Source of the DNA: Candidatus Nanohalarchaeota archaeon
GTDB taxonomy: Archaea > Nanohalarchaeota > Nanosalinia > Nanosalinales > Nanosalinaceae
Assembly (NCBI GenBank): GCA_022729235.1
Contig: JALDAJ010000001.1
Location: 62,001-126,000 of the forward strand
Length of the DNA: 64,000 nucleotides
Direction: 5' to 3'
Position numbers and translations under genes: made by a program. Below the pieces are notes generated by a model. The model had not been told where the DNA came from. It searched no databases and saw only the letters and a program-made list of their open reading frames with translations. Shown piece by piece: positions 51,801-61,044 of this stretch; the first letter of the stretch is position 1; every line of letters begins with the position of its first letter.

Positions 51801-52585
51801 TAGATGATAACTACCGAGGTATGGGTATAGGTATGCGACACTGGGATGCCTACCTCCTTTGGGATGCTGGAGTTCCGAATGTATTCGGATGGTTCCCTCA
51901 AGCTAACCCTAACGAGGAATTCACAGAATTACTGCAAAAAACAGGAGGAAGGTGGTACGCAACAGATCTTTCAGAAAGAGAAGATGATCCAGAACTCCGT
52001 AAAAATCTAATGCACATCTCTAATACAAGATACATTATCTCACCTAAAGGACAATGGCTACCTTCTCACTACGAAACACAAACTATAGGACTGGAATCTA
52101 CTATACACCCTAGTGATAGACAGCTCAGAAATGAAACATTCCTAGACGAAGAGTTCAAACGAATACACTCATCAGAACACCTTGACGTGTATGAGCTTGA
52201 GCGGGAAATGTCTTACTGCGAGAGGATAGAGCCTGTCTGGATAGAGAACAACTATGCGGATACGGCGAAGGATTTCTTCAGAGAGGGTCAGCCTCTTCCC
52301 AAATTCCCTGTCGAGGGTACTCCTGCAGAAAAACCTGAAGGAGGCGATATCGAAGTCAGGTGTGATAAGAAAGATCCTTACACTATCTCTCTAGATGTTG
52401 ATGGTTCAGGATGGGTTCTGGTGAAGGAGTCATACTATCCGTTCTGGGAGCGGGTTGACGGCGGCGAGATCCACAACGGATTCGGGTTCATGGTTGTTTA
52501 CGTGGAAGAAGGCACGGAGCTTAAATATCAGCCTCGAGATTTATCCACATTCTCAATTGACGACCTGATAACATTTATTTCGTGA
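48875..52585 (+). CDS. giant GT-C-like membrane protein, two fused modules
   Basis: 1236 residues with a GTG start. Two homologous halves, each with a large polytopic domain: residues about 10-560 and about 575-1236. Both halves begin with an early acidic loop (AYDVYTYISFADHY; GVDSPLPLFRAEL) and a Pro-rich YPPL or YSPL loop, as in PF10131/PTPS-related and GT-C glycosyltransferases. The second half ends in an extracytoplasmic beta-rich domain. Probably uses polyprenyl-linked sugars on the outer face. A single fused protein of this kind is unusual. Confidence 0.7.
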   Translation: MNKEIWRGNRKYKIAGLGIFLAYVLLHIVFQRHELLAYDVYTYISFADHYSENWFYTIIPEQAHGLEIVSYPPLFFQVSALLSFLPFINETLLSILVASAGATAFSFAFFYLFKTISGIETDHDLLIILFIAFSPGLLRFILVHGQLTLIFGTTFGLLSTTYFYKIINGEDYGVYLIITLIITAFIHHFSFLITALMFAIISLVQFRKVVSRIDYLVPVFSVSGLIVLLGMFPMVYEMLFGVIQDEIYHGSRYPLEHHLAFNSYITSLYGASILGIVFVFRDKINHIERPNSLTINLLTLIFLILGLGLTTPLPEVLFGDTATKLVYDRFSLLASLFLTSLVGVYAATYQGSLSRKIPLKTVLLTVFVVLSLGAAFWTNSLHHGSYVGYGHENLGSYNQTQAQTALDFLNEEASEDYLYMTHGHGLPIGEIERNTEIPTLDTGYFTGRKIEFASSYDKLDRTTRSELENIIHHASNVSLKYVLTFDDQSASWMNDTGWDEEELGNDVKVWTNPDPGSEYERDLGERRILFGIIPPIFLVISFAFVLSERLRSRAEKGIKTSQQFLNSFLNLSRDSLSGYSAYGIILLLPFLAAAPAFLTSGLPAGVDSPLPLFRAELMTSLIEEYGQIYYWTDLWYNGSPLLAVYSPLGTYLLYYTNVLFQDITLSYNTLRLLTLVLTASAVYTISREISEDKRVRLFSVVLVTFSYPLYSNLFTVGRFSSALAVPVYLFLITLLVRDDLFQQSISSTHVLLGLGSGILFLMHTMMAYLFLFTGTIFFLVYRDNLRELGLAPIAAILFIPLLLGAPYLTRFIQHMNVLGPAWNVAPLDFSLVSHIDRNFAVQPPPLHMGWIHAVLLAVGVMSYRRMKNKFLQFSLLNLLLFYILFWSRNYGLKIIPFMNQFDLARFEILFATFGVFIAVYGLDHLLENKLLGIDHSKITLFLIILSGLVILDTSPMLTQSANWSPEFEEELSELPLDDNYRGMGIGMRHWDAYLLWDAGVPNVFGWFPQANPNEEFTELLQKTGGRWYATDLSEREDDPELRKNLMHISNTRYIISPKGQWLPSHYETQTIGLESTIHPSDRQLRNETFLDEEFKRIHSSEHLDVYELEREMSYCERIEPVWIENNYADTAKDFFREGQPLPKFPVEGTPAEKPEGGDIEVRCDKKDPYTISLDVDGSGWVLVKESYYPFWERVDGGEIHNGFGFMVVYVEEGTELKYQPRDLSTFSIDDLITFIS

Positions 52586-55500
52586 AAGGACTCTTATGAG
52601 TCTCAAGGTCGAGAAACGTACGGTCATCGAATTCTAACGAGTTAATCATAAAGCTGAGGCACCGATTATCTTCGGATTCTGCCTCCTCCCTGACGGGCGC
52701 CTTGCATCCCTTTACACTCTCAAGTTCCAGAATGTTTACTCCTTCTTCCAAATGACTTCCGACACCGAAACTTCTGGTAAATCGCTCATCTGATTCAACT
52801 TTTTCCAGTATCTCCCCATTCAAAGACAGCTTCAGAACAGGATTATCAAGTTTGCTGTATGGTGTCGCCTGTAGAAACATTGAAGTATCCTCATTTCCAG
52901 ATAAGACCACTTTTGTCTCATTCGCCATCCATCTTCCGTCTTCCTCTTTTTCATACCAGCCCCCCAGGTACTTCTTCTCTTCTAAGCTTTCCACCAGTTC
53001 GTGTTCAACTTTGAAGCTCAGGCATCGTTCATCCGTCGAGTCTTCCTCATATTCTGCCGGAGTTATACATCCCTCCCTGCTCCTAAAGCGGACATAGTTG
53101 ATATCTCTGCCTGTCACAGGGACGAGGTGATGGTTATCTTCTCTTTCAGGAGTTATCGTCTCATGTTCTTCGCCGTTGACGTAGATTGTAAGCTCCGAGT
53201 CCTCGACGCCATGATAAGGTCTAGCCGTTACATTGAGGAGAGCTGAACGAGAACCGAGCATGACTTCTGATTCGTCTTCCATCCATCTGCCATCACTTTC
53301 TTTCCCGTGCCATCCCTTACCTAGAGTTTTCTCCGGCAGTTCATCCTTTGAGAATGTTGAGAAGCTTTCCAGAAGATAGCTGAGACAGCGCTCATCATCG
53401 GAGTCCTCTTTTTCTGCAGGTACGACACATCGATCAGCCTCAAGCTGTAACTCGTTCCATCCGCTATCCGGGACACTAGCATAAATCAAGGAGTCGGATG
53501 GCTCAAAGGTTTCCGCCCTTTCTCCGTTTAGGCTGACTTCAATATCGCTGTCTTCAAGATAGCCTGCTTCAGTCATGTTAAGCCGGACAAACTGGTCGCT
53601 ACCGTCCGAGTAGAACGCCAGTCCTGCCTCCTCCCGCATCCAGCCACCTTCTTCAGAAAGTGTACCCGAGTCATGCCATCCCTGAAGAAGAACAGGACCG
53701 TCTATCTCCTCTGGAGACCTCAGGGACATGTTTTCTATTCCGAAGGATAGACACCTTGTATCCGATGAGTTGCCGTGGAGCGCAGGTACCTGACAATCCC
53801 GGGATTCAAGCTTGATCTCATTTCTTCCCTCGCTCACAGATGGGAAGTAAAGCTCTTCGGAACCCCGGACCTCGTAAGTCCTTTGATTATTTCCGTTGAC
53901 AGCGACGTTCAATTCCAGTATTTCGTTCTGAGATACATCAAAGACCTCAATATGCGGTACCTCTCTCTCATCGGCGTAAAAGATAGTGGTCACGCTCCCG
54001 TTTACGCTGTCAAAGTACTCTCCGCTCGATCTGTATGTCTCCCCTGCAGCGTAAATGCTGGAAGTGCTTATCGAAGCAAGAATTAACAAGACTATTGCGC
54101 CTATACCTACAAACCGTAGTTTCTCAAGTTCCCTCCATAACAGACCTGTCAGGATAGCTACCGCCAGCATCACCGGCACGAGATTTGTCGAGAATAAAAG
54201 AGCTTCGTCACCTATAGCTCCCAGTTCAACGAACTCAGGTCCGTAAGGTGCTTCACGGGTGATGTCCATACCCTTGTAGCGACCAGTCAAGCTCATCATA
54301 ACTTCTGACTGAGGTCCGTACTCTTTGAACTCGCTCACAAGATGCGGGTAGAATTCGGGTTGAACAGCCGAAAAGCTGTGGAAGTTATCGCTATATTCAT
54401 CCTGATCCATGTCGATACTATGCCAGGCGTTAAATCCTAGCAGCATGCCGAATACAGAGAAAAGAAAAGTCAGTAGGACGAAAATCTGGATAGTACGTCC
54501 TTTCTCCATCATCTTTTCAAGCCCTAAAGCAACCGGCAGAATCAGGAAGGGAAGCCCGACTACGGTATAACGAGGTCCAAAGCTGACTCCTGCAAGCCAG
54601 TTCAGTTGAGATGCCTGGAAGAGCAGGAAAAGCAGGAATACTCCTGGGAACAGGATAAGAAGCTTTTTGTTCCTCTTGTAAAGCTCGTAGGTTCCCGGGA
54701 TTGCGAGCAGCAGGATGGGTGCGTAGAAGAACAACCCTCTAGTAGGGAAAAAGAGAAGACGAAATGCTGCATTTAAAGCCCTCACAGGGTCCGCAATAAA
54801 GAAAGCATTAATTCTTGAGTCAAGACTATAACACTCCACGTAAACTGCACACTCGGCTTCTAAAGGTCCTAGAAACATATCCGCAGCGAGTAACGGAGGT
54901 TTTAGAGGATTACCTGTAGTAAACCAGTTATAAAGGAGCAAAGGGATAGACCCTATTAGAACGCCTCCGATGAACCTCTTAACATCTTTCTTCTCTCCAG
55001 AGGCAAATAAGTATAAGATGAAAGGAACCAGAAGTAGACTGGCGTAGTACTCAGTAGCAAATGCTAAGGCAGATAATATACCTGAAACGTACATTAACAA
55101 TGAAGCCCCCGTGTTTATCGACCTCTGAAGCACAATATACGCTAAAAAACCGAAAAACGCTGCAGTTATGACTCCGAAAAAGCTTGTCGAATATACCATC
55201 AGAGGCGTTGAAATACCAGCTAAAACCGCAGTGTAAAGAGCTGCTCTCACATCAACATAATCTTGCAGATATCGATAGACAAGCACCAGAAGCAAGGCTC
55301 CCGGAAGAACGGAGAGAGCGAATACCATAAGAAACTGTCTGAATACCGTCTGGAAAGAAAGTTCTACAGGGGAATCAGAAGACTCGCTCTCCATCCACCT
55401 ATCTGCACCTTCATCGAAAAAGCCTCCTAGGATGTAAGCCGGTACAGCTAGAAAAGAAGACATAGGCGCTTTATCCGTATAAATCACTGAGGCATTCTCA

Positions 55501-55781
55501 AAGGATTGAAGCCTTAATCTCCTTACCATCTCTTCTCTCTTACCAGGAGGACCTTCCTCATAAATCTCCCAGTATTCAGATTCGTTGATTTCACCCCAAT
55601 GCACCTCAGGGCTTATCTTGTCCATCGTGTTATGCGAATACTCAGATATTTCAAGAGACCGATCTTCTACCATAGCTTGGGCAAGATTGTATCGAGACCA
55701 GGCGTTATCTCCGCCCCAACTGATGAACATCGTGAAGAGGAATAGGAACACGAGAAACAGCTTGATCTCGGTCCGGTCCAT
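52575..55781 (-). CDS. GT-C-like membrane protein with four extracellular repeats
   Basis: 1068 residues from ATG 55781 (MDRTEIKLFLVFLFLF). About 11-13 membrane segments occupy 1-600, with an early WGGDNAWSRYNLAQAM loop like a GT39/GT-C acidic site. The C-terminal 450 residues carry four repeats of about 115 residues, each with a GWH/GWY strand, NGE turn and a Cys-x2-P-to-DxRCLSF pair that could form a disulfide. The repeats may bind glycan or protein. Its 3' end overlaps the opposing gene by 11 bp. Confidence 0.72.
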   Translation of the reverse strand: MDRTEIKLFLVFLFLFTMFISWGGDNAWSRYNLAQAMVEDRSLEISEYSHNTMDKISPEVHWGEINESEYWEIYEEGPPGKREEMVRRLRLQSFENASVIYTDKAPMSSFLAVPAYILGGFFDEGADRWMESESSDSPVELSFQTVFRQFLMVFALSVLPGALLLVLVYRYLQDYVDVRAALYTAVLAGISTPLMVYSTSFFGVITAAFFGFLAYIVLQRSINTGASLLMYVSGILSALAFATEYYASLLLVPFILYLFASGEKKDVKRFIGGVLIGSIPLLLYNWFTTGNPLKPPLLAADMFLGPLEAECAVYVECYSLDSRINAFFIADPVRALNAAFRLLFFPTRGLFFYAPILLLAIPGTYELYKRNKKLLILFPGVFLLFLLFQASQLNWLAGVSFGPRYTVVGLPFLILPVALGLEKMMEKGRTIQIFVLLTFLFSVFGMLLGFNAWHSIDMDQDEYSDNFHSFSAVQPEFYPHLVSEFKEYGPQSEVMMSLTGRYKGMDITREAPYGPEFVELGAIGDEALLFSTNLVPVMLAVAILTGLLWRELEKLRFVGIGAIVLLILASISTSSIYAAGETYRSSGEYFDSVNGSVTTIFYADEREVPHIEVFDVSQNEILELNVAVNGNNQRTYEVRGSEELYFPSVSEGRNEIKLESRDCQVPALHGNSSDTRCLSFGIENMSLRSPEEIDGPVLLQGWHDSGTLSEEGGWMREEAGLAFYSDGSDQFVRLNMTEAGYLEDSDIEVSLNGERAETFEPSDSLIYASVPDSGWNELQLEADRCVVPAEKEDSDDERCLSYLLESFSTFSKDELPEKTLGKGWHGKESDGRWMEDESEVMLGSRSALLNVTARPYHGVEDSELTIYVNGEEHETITPEREDNHHLVPVTGRDINYVRFRSREGCITPAEYEEDSTDERCLSFKVEHELVESLEEKKYLGGWYEKEEDGRWMANETKVVLSGNEDTSMFLQATPYSKLDNPVLKLSLNGEILEKVESDERFTRSFGVGSHLEEGVNILELESVKGCKAPVREEAESEDNRCLSFMINSLEFDDRTFLDLETHKSPFTK

Positions 55782-55867
55782 TTGAAACGGAATCTGCATA
55801 TGCTATCTCTGCTATCAGAAACTTTTATCAGTTCTCACAGGGTAAAAAAGAGCCGGTTTAGTACCGC

Positions 55868-57562
55868 TTATTTCTCTATAATAAAGTTCTCTAAAACCAA
55901 GATGTCCATACCTGTACCGTAGAAAGTTTTTATCGCCTCCTCCGGTCTATTAACTATAGGCTCTCCACGTATATTGAGCGAAGTATTGAGAGATGCCGGG
56001 ATGCCCGTTCTCTCTTTGAACCTCTTTATAACTCTATAAAGGCGGGGGTTAGTTTCCTCCGATACTGTCTGCGGTCTTACTGATCCATCGATATGCATTG
56101 CAGCAGGAATGTTCTCTTTTTTCTCAGATCTGACATCGAACGTTTGAACCATGTTAGGCGCTTCTGCAGCATCATACACATACTCCTCAAAATCTTCAAG
56201 AAGTATGACCGGAGCAAAAGGTCGAAATTCCTCGCGGAACTTAATTCTTCTATTAATCACATCCTTCATCCGTGCATCACGTGGATCTGCTAGAATCGAT
56301 CTGTTCCCAAGAGCACGCGGACCCATTTCCATCCTTCCACTAAAGTGCCCTACAATCTTCCTCTCTGAAAGCTCTTCGGCTATTATCTCCTCGACATTGT
56401 CGGCTCTAGTGTAATCTATCTTGTTTCTATTAAGCACGTCTTCTATATGCCCATCCGAATATTCTCTCCCTAGGTAAACACTTTCATAACCAGCCCTCCC
56501 TTGAAATTCCAGCATGCCTGCTCCTATCGAAGTTCCGGCATCGCTCGCAACGGGAAACGGATAAAAATCCTCTGTCTCGTCCATCCCTCTAAGTCTCTGA
56601 TTCATCTTACAATTAAGAGCTATACCTCCAGCGACTGCTAAATTTTCGTGTCCAAGTTCATCCAGGTACTTTCTAGCAATCGAGACAACAGTATCCTCAA
56701 GAAACTTCTGAACTTCAAAAGCCAAATCTTTGTGCCAATCTGTTATATCCTCTTCTCTTCTTCCTCTACCAAAAATCTCTTCCAGAATTTTGTATCTCTC
56801 TCCCAGACTTTGGTAAGTCAGCTTCTCAACATTATAATCTGATCCTCTCTTAAAATACTCATCTAATACGGATCTGATCTCTTTATTCGGACCTCCATAG
56901 GCTGCTAACCCCATCAACTTGCCTTCTCCATTTAATCTTCTGAAACCCAGGTACTCGGTAAAGACAGAGTAGAAATTTCCTAGACTATTTGGAAAACTAT
57001 AAGTTCTGACTCTCTCAAGCCCGTCTTCTGTTCCTTTCCAAACAACTGTAGAGTCATGTTCTCCCACCCAATCCATAGTCAAGACTATCGATGAATCAAA
57101 TTCAGATGAGTAAAAAGCGGTTGCAGCATGACACCGGTGGTGAGAGAACATCTTCACCTCCGGTACCTCACCAAACTTTTTCAACTCCTTAATTATTTCC
57201 CTATACGGCCAGTTTTTAGTGATCAGATATTTCTCTATAGCTCTTTCACACCTAAATATAAGCTGAGGTACACTGCAAGAACTCCTGAAAGCATTTTTCA
57301 GCTCAACTCCTGCCAAATGTCTAACTCGGGAAATATCGAAGGGAATTAAGATACGTTCTAACTCCTCAAACTCTATATCACAGAAATCCAGACACGCTTT
57401 GACAGAGTTCTCAGGAAACTGATCAAAAGCATGTTTATCACGCGTCAAACGCTCCTCCTCTACCCCGAAAACCAGTTCTCCATCCTGATAAATAACCGCG
57501 CTTAAGTCATTATAACCAGAATTATTTGTAGCAGGTACAACAGATAGAACGTACTGAGACAT
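55868..57562 (-). CDS. carbamoyltransferase (NodU/TobZ family)
   Basis: 564 residues. The N-terminal Kae1-like domain has AVIYQDGELVFGVEEERLTR and HHRCHAATAFYSSEFD with the metal histidines, AGGIALNCKMNQRL and GRMEMGPRALGNRSILADPR mark the nucleotide and carbamoyl sites, and a YrdC-like C-terminal region follows (IKFREEFRPFAPVIL). It makes O-carbamoylated sugars from carbamoyl phosphate and ATP. Fits the glycan region. Confidence 0.92.
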   Translation of the reverse strand: MSQYVLSVVPATNNSGYNDLSAVIYQDGELVFGVEEERLTRDKHAFDQFPENSVKACLDFCDIEFEELERILIPFDISRVRHLAGVELKNAFRSSCSVPQLIFRCERAIEKYLITKNWPYREIIKELKKFGEVPEVKMFSHHRCHAATAFYSSEFDSSIVLTMDWVGEHDSTVVWKGTEDGLERVRTYSFPNSLGNFYSVFTEYLGFRRLNGEGKLMGLAAYGGPNKEIRSVLDEYFKRGSDYNVEKLTYQSLGERYKILEEIFGRGRREEDITDWHKDLAFEVQKFLEDTVVSIARKYLDELGHENLAVAGGIALNCKMNQRLRGMDETEDFYPFPVASDAGTSIGAGMLEFQGRAGYESVYLGREYSDGHIEDVLNRNKIDYTRADNVEEIIAEELSERKIVGHFSGRMEMGPRALGNRSILADPRDARMKDVINRRIKFREEFRPFAPVILLEDFEEYVYDAAEAPNMVQTFDVRSEKKENIPAAMHIDGSVRPQTVSEETNPRLYRVIKRFKERTGIPASLNTSLNIRGEPIVNRPEEAIKTFYGTGMDILVLENFIIEK

Positions 57563-57626
57563 ATCCCGTATATACGCTCTAATCTATTTAATCTTTAATT
57601 CAAAGAGTTCAACAGAGTTCTAAATC

Positions 57627-58712
57627 ATGAAAAGGCAGCCTCAGAGGAAAATCAGAAGCACTCGTTACCCGATTTACAAGTCGCAACCTCTCTCAAGACA
57701 CAAACCTCTTTTCTTCGTAGAAGAAAAATCTTCCTCCTATATAGAGCTCCATGGACACAGCAGGTACGGTCTGAGGCGAGCCATAGAAATATTGGGGCTG
57801 GAGGAAGGTTCTGAAGTACTTTTACCCTCATATCTGTGCAGAGAGGCGGTAGAGGTATTTCAGGAGAAACATATTGACATAGAGTTTTATCAGGTAGAAA
57901 ACGATCTCGATCCTCGAATACCCGACCTAGTAGAGAAGATAAACGAGAAAACAGCCGCAATACTTGTGGTTAACCAGTTCGGGTTTCAACCAAATAACTT
58001 TGAACAAGTGGAAAAAATCGCCGATGAATATGATCTCTTTCTAATAGATGACTGTGCCCACTCTGCTTTGAGCACAAAGAAAGGTAAAATACTGGGTAGT
58101 TTCGGTGACATCGGTATTACAGGCCTTTACAAGTCTCTTCCTCTAACTGACGGATCTGTCCTCCATGTCGGTAAAGAAATTGACGTAGATTTGGAAGGGA
58201 TAGATACAAAATTCAAACCCCGAGATATTCTAAAAATAATGGGAGAGATCCTATCGAGAATAGAGCCGTACCATCCCGTCGCTGTACAGAAGATAAGGGA
58301 AGAATTCGGAGGAAACACAAGACGTCACAAGGGAGACCAAAAAATGTCTTCCATATCTTTTCTAAGAGCGACAACGCTGAATGTTGAAGATCTTAAAGCT
58401 GATAGGAGGGAAAAATTTCAAAAGTGGAAAGACATCTTCCCTCCCAAAAAGAAACTGGAGAAAGGAGTTTATCCTCTCTGCTATCCAACTTTTGTAGAAC
58501 AGCCTTCAAAGACAAAATCAATTCTGGAGAAAGAAGGTTTATACGGTGTTCAGACCTGGAACGATCTCCTTGCAGACGAGGTCACAGGCAATCCTGAGTT
58601 CAAGAATGCAAACAAGTATATCAAACATTTTATCGGATTGCCCGTCCACAGCGGAACACGGATCGAAACAGAGTATCTCAAAGAAGCCTTTTCCAGGGAT
58701 AGGATAACCTGA
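57627..58712 (+). CDS. DegT/DnrJ/StrS aminotransferase-like enzyme
   Basis: 361 residues. LLPSYLCREAVEVF, AAILVVNQFGFQPN and LIDDCAHSALSTKKG (PLP-pocket Asp) and GDIGITGLYKSLPLTDGSVL with the PLP lysine place it in the DegT/StrS family. The usual GG after the Schiff-base lysine is replaced by DGS. It transaminates nucleotide-keto-sugars, consistent with its glycan neighbours. An N-terminal basic extension of about 30 residues is unusual. Confidence 0.75.
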   Translation: MKRQPQRKIRSTRYPIYKSQPLSRHKPLFFVEEKSSSYIELHGHSRYGLRRAIEILGLEEGSEVLLPSYLCREAVEVFQEKHIDIEFYQVENDLDPRIPDLVEKINEKTAAILVVNQFGFQPNNFEQVEKIADEYDLFLIDDCAHSALSTKKGKILGSFGDIGITGLYKSLPLTDGSVLHVGKEIDVDLEGIDTKFKPRDILKIMGEILSRIEPYHPVAVQKIREEFGGNTRRHKGDQKMSSISFLRATTLNVEDLKADRREKFQKWKDIFPPKKKLEKGVYPLCYPTFVEQPSKTKSILEKEGLYGVQTWNDLLADEVTGNPEFKNANKYIKHFIGLPVHSGTRIETEYLKEAFSRDRIT

Positions 58713-58768
58713 GCGACCGCAGTATAGACCCCCCCAATCTCTATAAAGAGATAAGAGAACACATATAC

Positions 58769-59491
58769 GTGAAACCAAAAAGTTTAGGCATAATAATCGC
58801 GCTAGGATTAATTACCGGATTTAGCTTCTCAGTACTTTACAGCCACAATCAGCTTCCTGATGATTTTAAGACGGATAACCATGAACTTGTTCTTGATGAT
58901 GCAGACTATTTTAACAGGTTTGAAAGAGAAATGGGCAGCGAGAATAAAACTGTTTATAGAGGGAGATTTAGCGGCGAGTTAAACGGTTGGCAGGGTTCTG
59001 GTTTTTACCTAAGTCATGGTTACTCTCAAGATGTTCCGCGTAATCATACCGCTGAAATATTCGAAAACGGAGAAAAAAGGACTACAGAAGGCTTTAATAC
59101 TAGTACCTATGACAGAGGATTAGTTTTCCTACTTGGATCTGATAGTGAACTAAAAAGGCAAGAGAAAATCCCTAATATAAACCTTGACTTGCAGATAGAA
59201 GCAGTCAACATGTATAGAGACGCCCTCCATCATGCAGGAGAAGTTGAGAACATATGCTTCGATCAGCCGATAGGCATCTTCAGAAACGGTAATCTCATCG
59301 CTGAGAAAAACATTACAAACACCAGAAACTACGAAAAAATCGTCGTTGAAGACTTTACCGACCCTTCAATCCTATCTCAGATAGTTAAACCGGAAAAATC
59401 TGCGGAGTTCAGTGTAGCAATGCTAGACGCTCCTTGGTGTGAAGAGAAAATAACGACCGTGGCTATCAAAGAGTTCTATATTAGCTCGTAA
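58769..59491 (+). CDS. membrane-anchored hypothetical protein
   Basis: 240 residues with a GTG start and one N-terminal hydrophobic segment (about 6-24, GIIIALGLITGFSFSVLYS). The rest is extracytoplasmic, strand-rich and acidic, with two cysteines near residues 155 and 230. No family recognised. It follows the DegT-like gene by 56 bp on the same strand. Confidence 0.55.
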   Translation: MKPKSLGIIIALGLITGFSFSVLYSHNQLPDDFKTDNHELVLDDADYFNRFEREMGSENKTVYRGRFSGELNGWQGSGFYLSHGYSQDVPRNHTAEIFENGEKRTTEGFNTSTYDRGLVFLLGSDSELKRQEKIPNINLDLQIEAVNMYRDALHHAGEVENICFDQPIGIFRNGNLIAEKNITNTRNYEKIVVEDFTDPSILSQIVKPEKSAEFSVAMLDAPWCEEKITTVAIKEFYISS

Positions 59492-59545
59492 ACCATATTG
59501 TATCTTTCAGGAACAGGCATAACTCTCAGAAAATAAAACATCCCG

Positions 59546-60262
59546 TCAAATTAACATCGCCGCAGTTTTCTTGTAAGTTTCTACCTCATGTTTCTGCAGA
59601 GGTTTTTCAAGACCATAGATGTCTCCCGCAACTACTTCTTTCTCCTCTCTTATTATCTCTATCAGGTCTTCAAGCTCATTCAAGTCAAGTACACCCTGAC
59701 CAAAACTTGTCTCCATAAGTGACTTGTCCAGTATATCAAGATCTATAGATACGTAGACTTTATCGGGGAAATCATCCAGTTTCTCCCGCAAAATCTCTCT
59801 CCAGTCTTCTTTCTCCATCACCTCATCAGATATACAGTCCAGACTGTGGTAGTATGCTCCTATCAATAAGATACTAGATACACTGTCAAGAGAACCTATA
59901 TCAGATACAAAGCTTGAGAACAGGAGGTTTTCCTCTCCTTTCTCCCGTAGATTAGCTGCGTCGTGATGGTTATCGATATGAATGTAACCTATATCCTCTT
60001 CTTCAACACCTTTGACAAGACCATAGGTGAGGTGGTGGTAGGTGTTCTCAGTGAGGAGTACCAGACTTCTATCAGGTAAATCAGCTTCCGCAACTAACTT
60101 TTCAACATCATCCTTCGATGCTTTTGCCTTATATTTGTGAAATAACTGGTTTACTATCAGAGAAGGTAACCCTGGTCTGACCAGGTTCCCGGGCATAGTC
60201 TCTCCCATATCCTTGGATAAGAAAAAGTCGATTTGAAACACGCATGGCTCAAGTTCTCGCAT
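59546..60262 (-). CDS. arginase-fold (ureohydrolase superfamily) protein
   Basis: 238 residues. YIHIDNHHDAANL near 94-105 corresponds to the DAHxD metal motif, with DNHHD here, and VYVSIDLDILDKSLMETSFG to the SxDxDxxDP motif, with the Pro missing. The GGDHS loop is replaced by TENTYHHLTYG. The Mn-binding residues are mostly kept, so a hydrolase acting on an amidine or guanidine is likely, but not arginase itself. Next to the HisA-like gene on the same strand, 18 bp apart. Confidence 0.65.
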   Translation of the reverse strand: MRELEPCVFQIDFFLSKDMGETMPGNLVRPGLPSLIVNQLFHKYKAKASKDDVEKLVAEADLPDRSLVLLTENTYHHLTYGLVKGVEEEDIGYIHIDNHHDAANLREKGEENLLFSSFVSDIGSLDSVSSILLIGAYYHSLDCISDEVMEKEDWREILREKLDDFPDKVYVSIDLDILDKSLMETSFGQGVLDLNELEDLIEIIREEKEVVAGDIYGLEKPLQKHEVETYKKTAAMLI

Positions 60263-60280
60263 TTTTCATCCCTCTACAAA

Positions 60281-60991
60281 TCATCCTGGAGAATAATCTT
60301 TCAGATAACCTCTGTGCAGAGCGGTTGAGACCAGAACTCCTGATATATTATGCTTTTCCAGTTTTTCGACATCATTAACATTCCTGACTCCTCCACCGGT
60401 TATGAACTCCTCCTCTCCATACTCATCAGCTTTTTCCAGTAAGTGTTCAGCCACACCTGACGCCGTTCCAACGTTACCGATATCCAGCAGAATAATCTCT
60501 TCTACATCCAAATCCTCTACATACTCCAACAACTCAGAAGCCGAGTCAAAATGCCCTATATCACCAGCCAGCTCTCCGTTATACATGTCTACGCTGAACA
60601 CAGCTCTTGAACCGAGACATTCCATGATATTTTCCATGTCGCCTACCGACCTCACTGTTTCAGACGCCACTATCACCTTGTCAGTTCTCTCAACGACCCT
60701 GCTTTCAAGACCTTCAGCGGTTTTTATTCCCCTATCCAAGTAGAACTGTAGGTCGAAAGTATCGAACAACTCTATTATACAGTCATCGTTGTCCCCGTTG
60801 TCCTCTAGAGAATCGATATCTGCTATATACACCTTCTTGAGCTCAAAATCGTCTTTTAAAGCCTCAAGAACGTCCACCGGTTCCGCAGAGTCAGTCAGAC
60901 AGGATTCGACAGGTTTGTAGGAGTCCCTGTCCCCTTCCACCCCTCGGACAACCTTACCTTCCTTTATGTCAAGTACAGGTATCAGCTCCAC
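60281..60991 (-). CDS. HisA/HisF-related TIM-barrel protein of the methanogen type
   Basis: 236 residues. MELIPVLDIKEGKVVRGVEG with Asp8, then RDSYKPVESCL, resembles the archaeal HisAF-related family (RDxYxPVxS), not true HisA. FSVDMYNGEL carries the second Asp, and FITGGGVRNVNDVEKL is the phosphate-binding glycine loop. In methanogens and methylotrophic bacteria this family occurs with methanofuran or methanopterin genes (family knowledge). Divergent from mfnE with a 53-bp gap. Confidence 0.8.
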   Translation of the reverse strand: MELIPVLDIKEGKVVRGVEGDRDSYKPVESCLTDSAEPVDVLEALKDDFELKKVYIADIDSLEDNGDNDDCIIELFDTFDLQFYLDRGIKTAEGLESRVVERTDKVIVASETVRSVGDMENIMECLGSRAVFSVDMYNGELAGDIGHFDSASELLEYVEDLDVEEIILLDIGNVGTASGVAEHLLEKADEYGEEEFITGGGVRNVNDVEKLEKHNISGVLVSTALHRGYLKDYSPG

Positions 60992-61021
60992 AAAAGAATG
61001 TTTGCACCTTCAAAGGTAAAA

Positions 61022-61035
61022 AGTATTGTAATACT
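61022..61035. promoter_or_regulatory. palindrome in the divergent hisAF-like/mfnE promoter
   Basis: AGTATT-GT-AATACT is a perfect inverted repeat 9 bp upstream of the mfnE ATG and within the 53-bp divergent region. It is a candidate operator controlling both arms of the cluster. Confidence 0.45.
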
Positions 61036-61044
61036 GTTCAGTCT

